Source: Synechococcus sp. RS9916
GTDB taxonomy: Bacteria > Cyanobacteriota > Cyanobacteriia > PCC-6307 > Cyanobiaceae
DNA: 64,000 nt
Direction: 5' to 3'
Assembly (NCBI RefSeq): GCF_000153825.1
Contig: NZ_DS022299.1
Location: 2,285,607 to 2,349,606, forward strand
The position numbers and the translations under genes were made by a program. The notes beneath the pieces were generated by a model. The model searched no databases and had not been told where the DNA came from. It saw only the letters and a list, made by a program, of their open reading frames with translations. Shown here piece by piece: positions 1 to 9,180 of this stretch. Positions within the stretch are counted from its first letter, which is position 1, and each line of letters opens with the position of its first letter.

Positions 1-449
1 TATCCCAAAATATTTTCATTTTTGATAGCACTTTATCTTCTAATATTTCATTAGAAGAAGACTCAAGTATATGTTTGCAGAATTTGCGTGAATGTGCCAC
101 AGCAGCATGCATAGATGACTTTATTATGTCCCTACCTGACCAATACTCCTCAATGGTTGGTCAATCTGGTGCGAAGCTCAGCGGGGGACAAAAGCAGCGT
201 ATTGGTATTGCCCGTGCCCTGTATCAAAATCCATCGGTGCTTGTCCTCGATGAGGCAACCAGCGCTTTAGACCCAGACACAGAATCGAGAATTATCCGCA
301 ACATCATTAATTTTAATAAAAAAATGACAATTATTATGGTGTCTCATCGTTATGGTACATTATCCAATTGCGATAAAATCTTTTCTGTCGATTCAACAGG
401 TGTTAAAGAAATTTCCTATTCTTCATTAACATCTCCTCAGCTTTCCTAA
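1..449 (+). CDS. ABC exporter, C-terminal ATPase part (5' end outside window)
   Basis: The reading frame is open from base 3 and runs off the left edge, so only the end of the ATP-binding domain is seen. Visible motifs in order are a Q-loop region (SQNIFIFDSTLSSNI), the ABC signature LSGGQKQRIGIARAL, Walker B VLVLDEATSALD with the catalytic E, and the H-loop MVSHR. Walker A and any membrane domain lie upstream. The QNIFIFD...NI pattern is typical of half-size exporters with a fused membrane domain (MsbA/PglK type). In a glycan locus the likely job is flipping a lipid-linked sugar across the inner membrane; that is inferred from context. The methyltransferase gene starts 22 bp downstream, suggesting one transcript. 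The ATPase assignment is firm, the substrate is not. Confidence 0.9.
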   Translation, partial: SQNIFIFDSTLSSNISLEEDSSICLQNLRECATAACIDDFIMSLPDQYSSMVGQSGAKLSGGQKQRIGIARALYQNPSVLVLDEATSALDPDTESRIIRNIINFNKKMTIIMVSHRYGTLSNCDKIFSVDSTGVKEISYSSLTSPQLS

Positions 450-471
450 GTTTCATTCCCTACAATCTCAA

Positions 472-1260
472 ATGTTTAATCATAAGTTTGTTAAGAAGCT
501 TCCCAAAAATCCTTTTGGGACAAAGCCTATGGCTACTGCTGATGAGTATCTACTTCTTTACAATGAGCTTATTTCGAAAAATGAAAGCCCACAGCTTCTT
601 GAATTTGAAAAAAAATATCAGTATAATATTCCATTGGATTGGTTTTACCCCTTAGTTCTACAAACCAACGTCGTTATAAAGAAATCAGCCCTTAATTGTT
701 CTCATGGTAGATATTTATACACTTTACTTTCTCATTATATTTCATGTTACTCCTCTCAGGATATAACAATTCTTGAAACTGGTACAGCTAGAGGTTTTTC
801 ATCGGTATGCATGGCTAAAGCGCTTAAAGATCAAAATACTAATGGGCGAATTCTCTCAATTGATTGTATAGCACATAATTCACCCATTTACTGGAATTGT
901 ATCGCTGATAAATATGGCCCTATGTCTAGGTATCAGCTCTTAGCTCAATGGAGAGATTTGTGTAATTCAATTATCTATCTTACTGGATGGACAAACGATG
1001 TTCTTAATTCTTTATCACTTAACAGAATTAATTTTGCATTCCTAGATGCTCAGCATGACTTTGACAGCATTCTTGTTGAGTTTGACTTTGTAAGCAAGCG
1101 CCAAATATCAGGTGATATTGTGTTTTTTGATGATGTTACTGAATCTGCATTCCCTGGTGTATGTGATGCAGTTAGATATATTAATTCACTTGGTAGCTAT
1201 ACAGTGACTTATCTTGACTCTGATCCATCCCGAGGTTATGCTATTGCTATTAAAAATTAA
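472..1260 (+). CDS. Class I SAM-dependent methyltransferase
   Basis: This 262-residue protein has a Rossmann-type methyltransferase core. Motif I is ILETGTARGFSS near residues 100-111, an acidic residue ends the second strand (ILSID, D131), and a late segment FAFLDAQHDFDS (188-199) is followed by GDIVFFDDV (214-222). The D-x-x-H and DD pattern is seen in metal-assisted O-methyltransferases of the Methyltransf_24 group, so a sugar O-methyltransferase is plausible. The acceptor cannot be read from sequence. No Shine-Dalgarno is visible before the ATG; the upstream bases are pyrimidine-rich. The next gene begins 2 bp after the stop, so these genes are probably cotranscribed. Confidence 0.8.
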   Translation: MFNHKFVKKLPKNPFGTKPMATADEYLLLYNELISKNESPQLLEFEKKYQYNIPLDWFYPLVLQTNVVIKKSALNCSHGRYLYTLLSHYISCYSSQDITILETGTARGFSSVCMAKALKDQNTNGRILSIDCIAHNSPIYWNCIADKYGPMSRYQLLAQWRDLCNSIIYLTGWTNDVLNSLSLNRINFAFLDAQHDFDSILVEFDFVSKRQISGDIVFFDDVTESAFPGVCDAVRYINSLGSYTVTYLDSDPSRGYAIAIKN

Positions 1261-1262
1261 AG

Positions 1263-2528
1263 ATGCATATTAGTCCTTCGAAACATATTAAATATATAAT
1301 ACTTCCTTTCCCTTCAATAGGTTCCCTTGAGAACTTGCTTTCCTTCAGGGACATTTATATAAAAAAACCTGTTGCTCTTTTATTTCTTAATAATGAACAT
1401 ATTTATCAGTATCTAAGCTATTTACTCTTGACTAACTGCTGTTCATTACAGCTTTACTCTGATGAATTTCTAGTCATCGCCTCCAATAATCGCTTGATTG
1501 ACATTAAATTTATAATTACCTTTTTCTTTGGTCTTGTCAATCTATCCTTTCCGCTTAAAAAGCTGATCCTGATTCTTATACGACCTCTTATTTGCAATCC
1601 TCTCCTCTATCATAGTTGGACATTTTTTATCCCTAATGTTAATTTTGATTTTAGCAATTTACAAGTTATAGTTTCTGACTTTCTAGCTCTTCACACTAAA
1701 AACCTCCTTTCTTATCTTAGGCGGTTTAAGCCTAATCAATATATTTCAATTAGACATGGTGTAACCATTTCTCCTTTGTGTCCTGTTACTAGTGACCAAA
1801 AAAAGTTATATTCTGACTTCAGTTTGCCTTCCGAGCATTTGTATCTGTATACTAACACTCATGAATTAGATTATTTTTCAACTGTCCTTCCTTGTAATTC
1901 ATCAAAGTTTCTTTATATTCCCGTTTTGCGACTTTTAAATAAATCAATTTCATATTCATCTATCGATTCATCTACCATATCAATTTTCACTCGACCTATT
2001 TCACCACCATATTTGTCTAAAGATGATATTCTTGATTTTATTTACTTAGCAAATCAGATCACGGCTTATCGTTCTGACCTTACTTTCGTTGTAAAAAATC
2101 ATCCAAAAGATAAGCATAAGTACGTTTATAGGCTTTTAAAAAAAGGACTTACCAATTGTTCGGTTTACGAAGCTCATTATGATGCAATTTCACTGGCGCG
2201 CAAATCGAAAATTTCAATAACCTTTTACTCAAATCTGTCTGTAGATTTTTCCTATCTAAAAATACCTCATTTTGAATTCTACTGCAAATCTTTAGAAACC
2301 ATACATGCTGAATCAGGTTTATTTCACGACTGTAATCACTATCCTAGTCTAGACTACCGCTATTTTGGCCTCTCTCCTGTATTACACAATTCCGATCAAT
2401 TACATAATGCTCTTCTCGATAATTGTTGTTATGAGCATCATGTCGACTTTTCCTACAATGCGCATATTGAACTATTTAATCCTACTTTGCCATTAGATCA
2501 TATCTACGAAGGCTTGCCAGCATCTTAA
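1263..2528 (+). CDS. Capsule/surface-carbohydrate glycosyltransferase-like protein (GT-B fold)
   Basis: I do not recognise a named gene. The 421-residue protein has features of GT-B enzymes of the capsule and sialyltransferase-like type: ISIRHGVTIS near residues 161-170, a C-terminal half with a VVKNHPKDK segment near 276-284, and a Ser-rich stretch KISITFYSNLSVDF that matches the place where such enzymes bind the nucleotide sugar. It is rich in Leu, Ser, Phe and Tyr, like the other plus-strand genes here. It lies 2 bp after the methyltransferase gene and 1 bp before the next glycosyltransferase gene. A role in adding or transferring a sugar in surface glycan assembly is inferred from fold-like motifs and context. 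Confidence 0.6.
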   Translation: MHISPSKHIKYIILPFPSIGSLENLLSFRDIYIKKPVALLFLNNEHIYQYLSYLLLTNCCSLQLYSDEFLVIASNNRLIDIKFIITFFFGLVNLSFPLKKLILILIRPLICNPLLYHSWTFFIPNVNFDFSNLQVIVSDFLALHTKNLLSYLRRFKPNQYISIRHGVTISPLCPVTSDQKKLYSDFSLPSEHLYLYTNTHELDYFSTVLPCNSSKFLYIPVLRLLNKSISYSSIDSSTISIFTRPISPPYLSKDDILDFIYLANQITAYRSDLTFVVKNHPKDKHKYVYRLLKKGLTNCSVYEAHYDAISLARKSKISITFYSNLSVDFSYLKIPHFEFYCKSLETIHAESGLFHDCNHYPSLDYRYFGLSPVLHNSDQLHNALLDNCCYEHHVDFSYNAHIELFNPTLPLDHIYEGLPAS

Positions 2529-2529
2529 A

Positions 2530-3594
2530 ATGACCTCTGTAAAAGTATCTGTAAATCTAAAAGTTTTTTTTCAATATAAGCTTCTCCTGTTTTTCGCTAA
2601 AACAAATGTTTGCCCTCTTTTAACTGAAAAAATATTTCCTCGAAGCGGACCAAGGTATTTTTTCCTAAATCTTCTTGTTGCAATTACCTCCCATAAGTAT
2701 TTAAAAGTTTCATATAATACATCAAGATCTAAGTATCATCTACATAATAGTGGTGATGTAACTATTAAATATTTTTCCTCTATTCCACCTAGTAAATCGA
2801 TTCTTCGTCTTGATGGTATCGGTTTTGAGTCATACGAAGGCGAAAAAAGAAAACAATATGTCCATACTATGAATGAACTTGTAAACAAATCTCATGCATT
2901 AATATTCCAATCCAATTTTTCAAAATCCATATTTCAAGATTTCTATTCTGACTTAATTCTTTCTAAGCCGCATACCGTTATTACTAATGGCTCATCTCAG
3001 TTATCTTCTAGTATCAACAAACGTAAACTTCAAAAGAGTTATAATATATATTTGCCAGATAAATTTTTCGTCGTTGCCGGTCGTAATGTACCAAGAAAGC
3101 GTATAAATTTAATTATAGACCTTTTTAAAAGCTTACCTCAATATAATCTAGTAGTTTTATCTGATGTCAGTTCAAATTTTTTCGAATATCCTAATATTTA
3201 TCCACTTGGTATTCTACCTCCCGGAATTGCTAGGTATATCATCTCTATCTCTACTGCACTTATCCACGTAGACACCTACGACTGGTGTCCTAATATTGTT
3301 GTCAATGCTTTATATGATGGCGCTTCTATTATTTGTTCAAACTATGGAGGTACACCCGAAATTGTGCGTAAATCATGTAACAACCACTTCATTATCCAGG
3401 AACATCATACGCATTCCGATACCTTCGACTACATGTGTAATTTATCCAGTGCTAAGTTTCCTCTAGATTTATTTTATGATGCTTTAGATAAAGCTTATAA
3501 CAAACAAACGATAAATCTTACTTCTCAGTACGAATTCTCAATAGATTATTCTGCTTTCAACTATTCAAGTTTTATTCAAGGCCTTTCATGTTAA
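2530..3594 (+). CDS. Glycosyltransferase family 4-like protein
   Basis: This 354-residue protein resembles GT4 retaining glycosyltransferases. The N-terminal domain contains LRLDGIGF (about 92-99) and ALIFQSNFSK (123-132), typical of the acceptor domain. The C-terminal domain has FVVAGRNVPRKR (180-191), a sugar-nucleotide-binding start, and CPNIVVNALYDGASIICSN (253-271) followed by GGTPEIV (273-279), which corresponds to the donor site at the end of GT4 proteins. The first acidic residue of the usual E-x7-E is replaced here by D251-W-C, so activity may be altered. It overlaps the next gene by 7 bp, so translation is probably coupled. Donor and acceptor are unknown. Confidence 0.8.
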   Translation: MTSVKVSVNLKVFFQYKLLLFFAKTNVCPLLTEKIFPRSGPRYFFLNLLVAITSHKYLKVSYNTSRSKYHLHNSGDVTIKYFSSIPPSKSILRLDGIGFESYEGEKRKQYVHTMNELVNKSHALIFQSNFSKSIFQDFYSDLILSKPHTVITNGSSQLSSSINKRKLQKSYNIYLPDKFFVVAGRNVPRKRINLIIDLFKSLPQYNLVVLSDVSSNFFEYPNIYPLGILPPGIARYIISISTALIHVDTYDWCPNIVVNALYDGASIICSNYGGTPEIVRKSCNNHFIIQEHHTHSDTFDYMCNLSSAKFPLDLFYDALDKAYNKQTINLTSQYEFSIDYSAFNYSSFIQGLSC

Positions 3595-4688
3595 ATATTT
3601 TTGGATTGGCTAATGCTCTTTCGCTTCCTACCATGGAAGCTTATTCTTTAAATCCCCTTTTAACTTTAACTCTTGCACTTACTCCGTTAGCTCTTTTTTT
3701 CTTTAACTCATTAACCTACCGAGTACGAGTTGCTTTACTTTGCCTTATTCTTCCTTTAGTACAATCCCTCCATAGAGCAGGTGGAGATCTTTTTAATTAT
3801 ACTATTGCAATCAATACATCAACAATTTGGAATATTGAACCCTTCTGGTTCATCTTCTTCTTGCTCCATAAAATTTATCATGTCAACAATGAATTTTTAA
3901 TTTCTTTCCTTTATTTTATCATTAGTTTATTATTCTTCGGCTCCATACTTTCCTTTTATAATGGTCATAACATTAAGGACATATTCTATGGATTGTTACT
4001 TGCATCAGTTATGTTTGGCCCCGCTTTGTATCAGGCCCAAATACGGCTTTCTTTGTCTATAGCATTTACTTACTTATCTATCTTCTTATTTAAAAAGCGC
4101 AAATCAGTTATAGCTACTTTGCTTATGCTTTCAAGTGTTATCAGCCATTCAACATCCATCCTTTTTTCACCATTAATAATATACCTTGCTTTCTCAGATA
4201 ATGTCGATGATTATCTCACACTACTGATCCAGAAATCACGAGTGAAATTTATATTCTTAATGGTTTTAATTCTTCTAGTTTCGTGTGTTATTGTTGTTTT
4301 AGTTGTTCTTGCACCAAGATATTTTAGTGCCGACTCAAGTCAGTTTCAGCTTGGCCAAGCAAGTGGGTCTTTTCTCTATGACCTTATTAGCTCATTTACT
4401 ATTTTTATCTTGTACAAGTTTTCTTTAAATTCAAATTTCGTCTTTCAATTTGCTTCTTCTTCGAAATATATTCGTAGCCAATTTTTTAATTCAATTATTT
4501 CGTCTTCAATTCTTCTTGGATTTATTGGATGGCTCGGTCGATTTAAATTTTGGTTTTATCCCTATATCTCATTGACTATATCTTCAAATTACAAGCCATT
4601 TATATTTTTCATTCTTGCTTTATTCACTCTTAGGAATCTTCGATTATATTTTCTTGTAGACCCATCTTATATGGTCTTTCTCTTTTGA
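3588..4688 (+). CDS. EpsG/Wzy-like polysaccharide polymerase
   Basis: This 366-residue protein is almost entirely hydrophobic with about ten predicted membrane segments. Features like EpsG/Wzy-type O-unit polymerases include SLHRAGGDLFNYTIAI (about 60-75), AQIRLSLSIAFTYLSIF near the middle, and SSVISHSTSILFSPLII, where a conserved Ser-His pair follows a short loop. Such proteins join lipid-linked repeat units in the inner membrane facing the periplasm. Wzy proteins diverge strongly in sequence, so the call rests on topology and context. The ATG lies inside the end of the preceding glycosyltransferase gene. No hairpin follows the stop; 99 bp separate it from the next gene. Confidence 0.65.
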   Translation: MLNIFGLANALSLPTMEAYSLNPLLTLTLALTPLALFFFNSLTYRVRVALLCLILPLVQSLHRAGGDLFNYTIAINTSTIWNIEPFWFIFFLLHKIYHVNNEFLISFLYFIISLLFFGSILSFYNGHNIKDIFYGLLLASVMFGPALYQAQIRLSLSIAFTYLSIFLFKKRKSVIATLLMLSSVISHSTSILFSPLIIYLAFSDNVDDYLTLLIQKSRVKFIFLMVLILLVSCVIVVLVVLAPRYFSADSSQFQLGQASGSFLYDLISSFTIFILYKFSLNSNFVFQFASSSKYIRSQFFNSIISSSILLGFIGWLGRFKFWFYPYISLTISSNYKPFIFFILALFTLRNLRLYFLVDPSYMVFLF

Positions 4689-4787
4689 GCTTCCTCATTT
4701 TTAATACCTTTGTATTTATTTGCTTTTAATGCTCAGCACCTACCCACATGTGTCTGGTAGAATTACTCTTGCTTTTCTTTTCCGTCA

Positions 4788-6107
4788 GTGTTCGTTGTCA
4801 TAACTTATGAAATTCTTAACAGAGAGGCTCCTTTCATCTCAGCACTCACCTCTCAATTCAAGCGTGATGGTATATCTGCTATTGTTTTGCATCAACAGCA
4901 CTTAGTCCCTATCCTTCGCTTCCTTCCAAAGTGTTTTATAATTTTTAAAAGCGCCGATCATGGGAGACTTCCATGGTATAAACTCGCTAAGAAATATTTG
5001 CATACTGTCAGTTGCTTTGATTCTGAAGGCCTTTTCGTACATCCTAAAGACTTCACTAAAGTGCGCATTTCCTCAGATGTATATGAACTCTTAGACATTT
5101 ATTTCATATGTGGAGTTTATCAAAAAGGTTTATTAACTAATGCCCCTTCTTTTGATGCTTCTAAGTCACTAGTCGTTGGTTCTCCATCAATTGATTTTCT
5201 TAAATCCTTAAATATTTTCGAACGCGGTGTTCCAAAGTTTGACATTGGTATCCTGACTGGCTTTGGCGGTTACAATCATCGTGGTGGCCACGACTATCGC
5301 CTTTTAGTTCAATCAATTAAAAATACTCCTTTTACTAAACAAGAATTGTCAGATATTAATGAGTACATTGATACAGCTAGACGTGCCCTTTTTGAATATG
5401 TTGATTTGGTTTCCAATATTTGTAAAAAATATTCTCAGCTGAAAATCCTTATCCGAGTTCACCCGTCCGAATGCCCGAAGCGTTGGAAATGCTTAGAAGA
5501 ACAATTCCCCCAACAAATATCTGTAGATTCTACTGGAACAATATTTGAGTTTTTAAACAAAACTAATCTTATCGTTTCATTCAAAAGTACTGTTTCGCTT
5601 GAAGCTCTCGCACTCAAGAAACCTATTATTTCCTATGCTCCTTCCTCTATCGATCCAAACAATATCTTTTACCCAAATAATGAGCCATCCAACTTATCTT
5701 TGCTTGTTACTGAACGTTCTGATCTCTTTAGTTATATTGATGCTATTGTTAGTAACGAGTATAAAACCATCTCTTTGCCAACACCGCCTAGCGCTTTGCA
5801 AACAGCAGATAGCATATGTGAAGGTTTCTCTAGCTGTACTTATTCTTCTGTTACCTATCTTGTGAGTTACATTACAGAGCATTTTCAGCCTTCACGCTTG
5901 TCTATTATTAACCGTATTCTTCTTTGCTATATATCTGTTCTTTGCTTTTTTTCGCATGTATTTTTGATTGTTCGTCGTCCTAAATCCTATCTTCTTTATG
6001 GTAGGTCAAAAATTGGCAGTAGGCTTAAACTTGCTGGGCTATCACCTGATAAGTCTAATCCCTTTTCTCTTATTCTTGCCTTTGTCACTAGAACCATTAT
6101 TACTTGA
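4788..6107 (+). CDS. Surface carbohydrate biosynthesis protein, GT-B-like
   Basis: The 439-residue frame opens with GTG; an in-frame TAG lies at 4758-4760 and no ATG lies between, so GTG is the best start. The protein resembles a family annotated as surface carbohydrate biosynthesis proteins, related in fold to capsule and CDP-glycerol transferases. Segments include FIIFKSADHGRLPWYK near residue 50, LVVGSPSIDF, ILIRVHPSECPKRW (about 222-235), and SFKSTVSLEALALKKPIISY, the position of the conserved Ser/Glu donor site. Residues from about 375 to 400 form a hydrophobic, membrane-seeking segment (LLCYISVLCFFSHVFLIV) followed by a basic tail, so it may be membrane-attached. The sugar handled is unknown. 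Confidence 0.6.
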   Translation: MFVVITYEILNREAPFISALTSQFKRDGISAIVLHQQHLVPILRFLPKCFIIFKSADHGRLPWYKLAKKYLHTVSCFDSEGLFVHPKDFTKVRISSDVYELLDIYFICGVYQKGLLTNAPSFDASKSLVVGSPSIDFLKSLNIFERGVPKFDIGILTGFGGYNHRGGHDYRLLVQSIKNTPFTKQELSDINEYIDTARRALFEYVDLVSNICKKYSQLKILIRVHPSECPKRWKCLEEQFPQQISVDSTGTIFEFLNKTNLIVSFKSTVSLEALALKKPIISYAPSSIDPNNIFYPNNEPSNLSLLVTERSDLFSYIDAIVSNEYKTISLPTPPSALQTADSICEGFSSCTYSSVTYLVSYITEHFQPSRLSIINRILLCYISVLCFFSHVFLIVRRPKSYLLYGRSKIGSRLKLAGLSPDKSNPFSLILAFVTRTIIT

Positions 6108-6138
6108 TATTTTTATTCCTTTTTAACTTTCCATTTCT

Positions 6139-6936
6139 ATGCTTAATGCCTCTATTGTTGTATACTCTCAACATTCAAAAATAAATCACTTTAAACTTGA
6201 AATTCTTGCCAAACTTGTAGATAATCTTTCTTCTCATCCTCTTCTCTCAAGTTTATTAATTGTAGACAACAGCCCTTTCCCATATTTCTCTCGCTTAGCA
6301 AGCTATCCTAACATATTTTATCACCATTCACCTGAGAACGTTGGCTATGGTGCCGGCCACAACCTTTCAAGACAATTCTTATCACCTCAAAAATATCATT
6401 TAATTGTCAATCCCGACATTGACCTGATTTCACCCAATGTTATCAATATACTTATAGACTATCTTGAGCAGCAAGCTCAAGTTTGTATGATACAGCCCCA
6501 AATAACCACTATTGGTTCAGGGGAAATTCAACATTTATGTAAATTAAATCCAACATTATTCGCACAAGTATCCCGATTATTAATCTCCTTATTTCCTAGG
6601 ATTCGCTTTCTTAAATACTATAACAATAGATATATTATGCTCGACAAAGCCTATAACGAAGAAATAATTTCTTCGTCTTATCTTTCAGGGTGCTTTATGC
6701 TGTGCCGAACAAAAAACCTGGATCAAGTCGGTTGGTTTGATGAACGTTTTTTTATGTACCTTGAGGATGCTGATCTTACAAGAAGTCTAAGTAACATAGG
6801 TGAATGTCTTCACTACCCTAAAGTTAAGATAGGCCATCTATGGGCTCGACAGAGTTATTCCTCCCCTTTCTTATTTCTTGTCGCAATTCATTCATTTATC
6901 AAATATTCTATGAAATGGGGTCTCAAGTTAATATAA
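6139..6936 (+). CDS. GT2 family glycosyltransferase, rhamnosyltransferase-like
   Basis: This 265-residue GT2 (GT-A fold) enzyme carries the metal-binding motif NPDID (91-95), an N-terminal SIVVYS strand, ENVGYGAGHN (66-75) and the late hallmark SGCFMLCRTK...GWFDERFFMYLEDADLTRS split over about residues 182-220. The pattern EDADLTR followed by VKIGHLWARQSY is typical of WbbL-like rhamnosyltransferases, so rhamnose or another deoxysugar is a reasonable guess. The GT2 assignment is strong, the donor only inferred. Its last 14 bp overlap the end of the convergent gene on the other strand. The 31-bp region before the ATG is T-rich with no Shine-Dalgarno. Confidence 0.85.
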   Translation: MLNASIVVYSQHSKINHFKLEILAKLVDNLSSHPLLSSLLIVDNSPFPYFSRLASYPNIFYHHSPENVGYGAGHNLSRQFLSPQKYHLIVNPDIDLISPNVINILIDYLEQQAQVCMIQPQITTIGSGEIQHLCKLNPTLFAQVSRLLISLFPRIRFLKYYNNRYIMLDKAYNEEIISSSYLSGCFMLCRTKNLDQVGWFDERFFMYLEDADLTRSLSNIGECLHYPKVKIGHLWARQSYSSPFLFLVAIHSFIKYSMKWGLKLI

Positions 6937-8314
6937 TATCTTCTAGTATTTTTCTAACTTCTGTTGACTTTATCTCTTCTTTCTTATGATTTGTATCTGA
7001 TAAAATTCTTTCAGGGTCTATCGTCCATAAGATACCTTTTTTTGAATGTTTGCCTGTATGGTGATCTGTAACATTAAAAAACTCGAATCCAAGATTACCA
7101 TATAATTTTCTCATTTGTTTTATTGTGTACTCCTCCTTGTAGAAATCTATAGTGATTACTAGTTCGCACTTATTAATATCAATCTTATGTTTAATCCTTT
7201 CTTCTGCGCAAAATTCTCTTATTAGTTGAGCGGCTATCTCTGCCTCTTCACAGGTACGACAACTAATTCCATACTGAGGTTCCATATTATTCTTTTGTTT
7301 CAATGGTATTTCTCTTCCCTCTCTTAACTCAATATATTCGCGAATTCTACTCATAAATAATTCCATTTTCTGTATCTTTCCATCGTACATTCTATTTATG
7401 TTTGCGGTTTTGTTCGCTTTTTGTCCCATCCCCGTACATAAGATTATTATTGTATCTTTCTTACTCATAGAGAATATATCACCAATGAGATCGTCAAGTA
7501 GCCATAATGAATAATCTATAATTCGTGATTTCTTTGATAACCACTTTTTAGTATACATTGGCTTGTCGAATTCTTCTGGCCATGTTGCCGCCCAATATCT
7601 ATGCATATTTGCTGCTATATGGTTACTAAAAAGAATTGATACATCAGGCCTTTCTTCTCTTATTGTATTTACCAAAATCGCCGATTGATAAACATATTGC
7701 AATGTCCTGATCAGCTCAACTTCGGAATACTTTATTATCTTAGCAATAGTCTTCATGGTTAAATACAGAGACTTAATAGTTATGCCATTGCTTATCGGCT
7801 TTTTTATTGTGTTTATAGCAAATTTCAATGATTGAAATACAAGTTTCTGCAACCTTACCCTTCGTCCTGATGCACTTGTAATTTCATTATTTAGTTTAAC
7901 AAATTCTGTGTATGTTCGAGGATACACTTTATTTATATCCCCAAATGCGTCCGGAATAAACAGTTTAATGCTAGGTCTATCTAGTGCCTCCTTTTGTATT
8001 TTTGATGAGTGAAGAACTCCTATAGCGGCTACAGATTTTCCGCTCTTTATCACTTTTTCTAAAATCGTTTCATCTTTTAAAGGATCTGAATACCAGTAAC
8101 ACCCATGTTCATCGTAAGGTTTTCCAGTATGAACAGTTGCCCATACTTGCGATGGATAAAGATCCTTTTCACAGACATCATCATTAATAATACTTTTTTT
8201 GTATATTTTGTTTGCCACAAAGTACTTCGATAAATTTGAGCTTTTATTCTCGACTATGAACTGATGTAGGACCTTCTCAGGAACTTCATTAATCTCTAAA
8301 ATTATTGTTTTCAA
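6923..8314 (-). CDS. Alkaline-phosphatase/phosphodiesterase-superfamily-like protein, probably degenerate
   Basis: This 463-residue protein starts with TTG, and its start overlaps the end of the upstream GT2 gene by 26 bp. It resembles nucleotide pyrophosphatase/phosphodiesterase-like members of the alkaline phosphatase superfamily: an N-terminal IILEINEVPEKV, LYPSQVWATVHTGKPYDEHG (about 52-71), ILFSNHIAANMHRYW near residue 230, and IIILCTGMGQK where active enzymes usually carry an S-D-H-G metal site. Key metal ligands therefore look changed, and it may act on an unusual substrate or be inactive. It is the last gene of a three-gene minus-strand group with two GT2 enzymes. It is Lys/Ile/Glu-rich, unlike the plus-strand neighbours. 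Confidence 0.5.
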   Translation of the reverse strand: MKTIILEINEVPEKVLHQFIVENKSSNLSKYFVANKIYKKSIINDDVCEKDLYPSQVWATVHTGKPYDEHGCYWYSDPLKDETILEKVIKSGKSVAAIGVLHSSKIQKEALDRPSIKLFIPDAFGDINKVYPRTYTEFVKLNNEITSASGRRVRLQKLVFQSLKFAINTIKKPISNGITIKSLYLTMKTIAKIIKYSEVELIRTLQYVYQSAILVNTIREERPDVSILFSNHIAANMHRYWAATWPEEFDKPMYTKKWLSKKSRIIDYSLWLLDDLIGDIFSMSKKDTIIILCTGMGQKANKTANINRMYDGKIQKMELFMSRIREYIELREGREIPLKQKNNMEPQYGISCRTCEEAEIAAQLIREFCAEERIKHKIDINKCELVITIDFYKEEYTIKQMRKLYGNLGFEFFNVTDHHTGKHSKKGILWTIDPERILSDTNHKKEEIKSTEVRKILEDIILT

Positions 8315-9062
8315 TGAAGGTTTTAGCAGAGCCTATTAAGTATGTTAATACCTCGACTCCTATTGCCAGTAGCCTAAATGCCCAGTTGTTTAAGTGGCCA
8401 CATTTTGCATTATATGATTCTTGATAATTCTTTCTTCTGCGTCTCATTGATATTCCCGGTGTTTCAATGTCCCACTTACCAAATATCTTGTTAGTTTGAT
8501 GACAATATAGGTCTTTCTGCTCCTTTATTACCCTTCGCGCTTCTAGATTTAGTTTGTAGTCAGCAAGCGCTGTGTAGTTTTCATCGTACATTCCTAGACT
8601 TATTACAAAATTTTTCTTATATATAATAGCTTGATGATGTGTTGGATTTCTCTCTATCGCTATCAACAGTTGCTTGTAATTATCAATTTTTGCTTCTCTC
8701 AATTTTTTCCCAACTTGTACAATACCAGTTGCAACAACTATTTCCCACGAATTCAAAATATCCCCAATCTCACCAATTACACTTCTTAGGTTTTGTATAT
8801 ATGGTGTGTCGGTATCTCCACAAAAATATAACCATTTTCCTGATGCGTGCCTTATCCCCTCATTCATGGCAGCATAAATTTTTCCCTTTGACTTAACTAA
8901 GATCATACTATAATCTTCACTTTCCATGCAACCTTTATAGTTTTCTGGTACAACTACAATTAGCTCTATCTCCTTATACCTTTCAACCGTTTGTGCTAGT
9001 ATCAACAGCTTTTCGCTTGCTAGTTCACTTCCTAAGCTCGGTACAATAATTGATAAATTCAT
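8289..9062 (-). CDS. GT2 family glycosyltransferase
   Basis: The frame can open at GTG 9092, but ATG 9062 gives MNLSIIVPSL, the normal N-terminal strand of GT2 enzymes, so that start is chosen (257 residues). The segment GKIYAAMNEGIRHASGKWLY (60-79) followed by the metal-binding GDTD (82-85) is typical of the WcaA-like subgroup in which G-x-Y-x-A-M-N precedes the D-x-D. A later NPTHHQAIIYKK and DYKLNLE fit the acceptor side. The C-terminus has a hydrophobic stretch (FRLLAIGVEVLTYLIGSA) that may touch the membrane. The stop lies inside the next gene, a coupled arrangement. Confidence 0.85.
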   Translation of the reverse strand: MNLSIIVPSLGSELASEKLLILAQTVERYKEIELIVVVPENYKGCMESEDYSMILVKSKGKIYAAMNEGIRHASGKWLYFCGDTDTPYIQNLRSVIGEIGDILNSWEIVVATGIVQVGKKLREAKIDNYKQLLIAIERNPTHHQAIIYKKNFVISLGMYDENYTALADYKLNLEARRVIKEQKDLYCHQTNKIFGKWDIETPGISMRRRRKNYQESYNAKCGHLNNWAFRLLAIGVEVLTYLIGSAKTFIENNNFRD

Positions 9063-9076
9063 TTTTTCTTTCAATC

Positions 9077-9126
9077 TTACCATACAGAGCACTCTGGCTG
9101 CATTGTTTCAATTCCTTGTATTTATA
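9077..9126 (-). promoter_or_regulatory. Candidate -10 element, RBS and 8-codon leader frame before the GT2 gene
   Basis: Reading the minus strand, TATAAA at 9126-9121 resembles a -10 box. AAGGA at 9117-9113 lies 9 nt before an ATG at 9103, which opens an 8-codon frame (MQPECSVW) ending at 9077, just before the glycosyltransferase start at 9062. This is the best purine ribosome site in the 88-bp gap, yet it points to the short frame rather than to the gene. The promoter and RBS are too close together for both to serve the same transcript, so the reading is uncertain. Confidence 0.2.
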
Positions 9127-9180
9127 ATTATTTATCCTAGATCTTCGTAACCCTAATCATTTCACTTTTGTCATTAGCAA

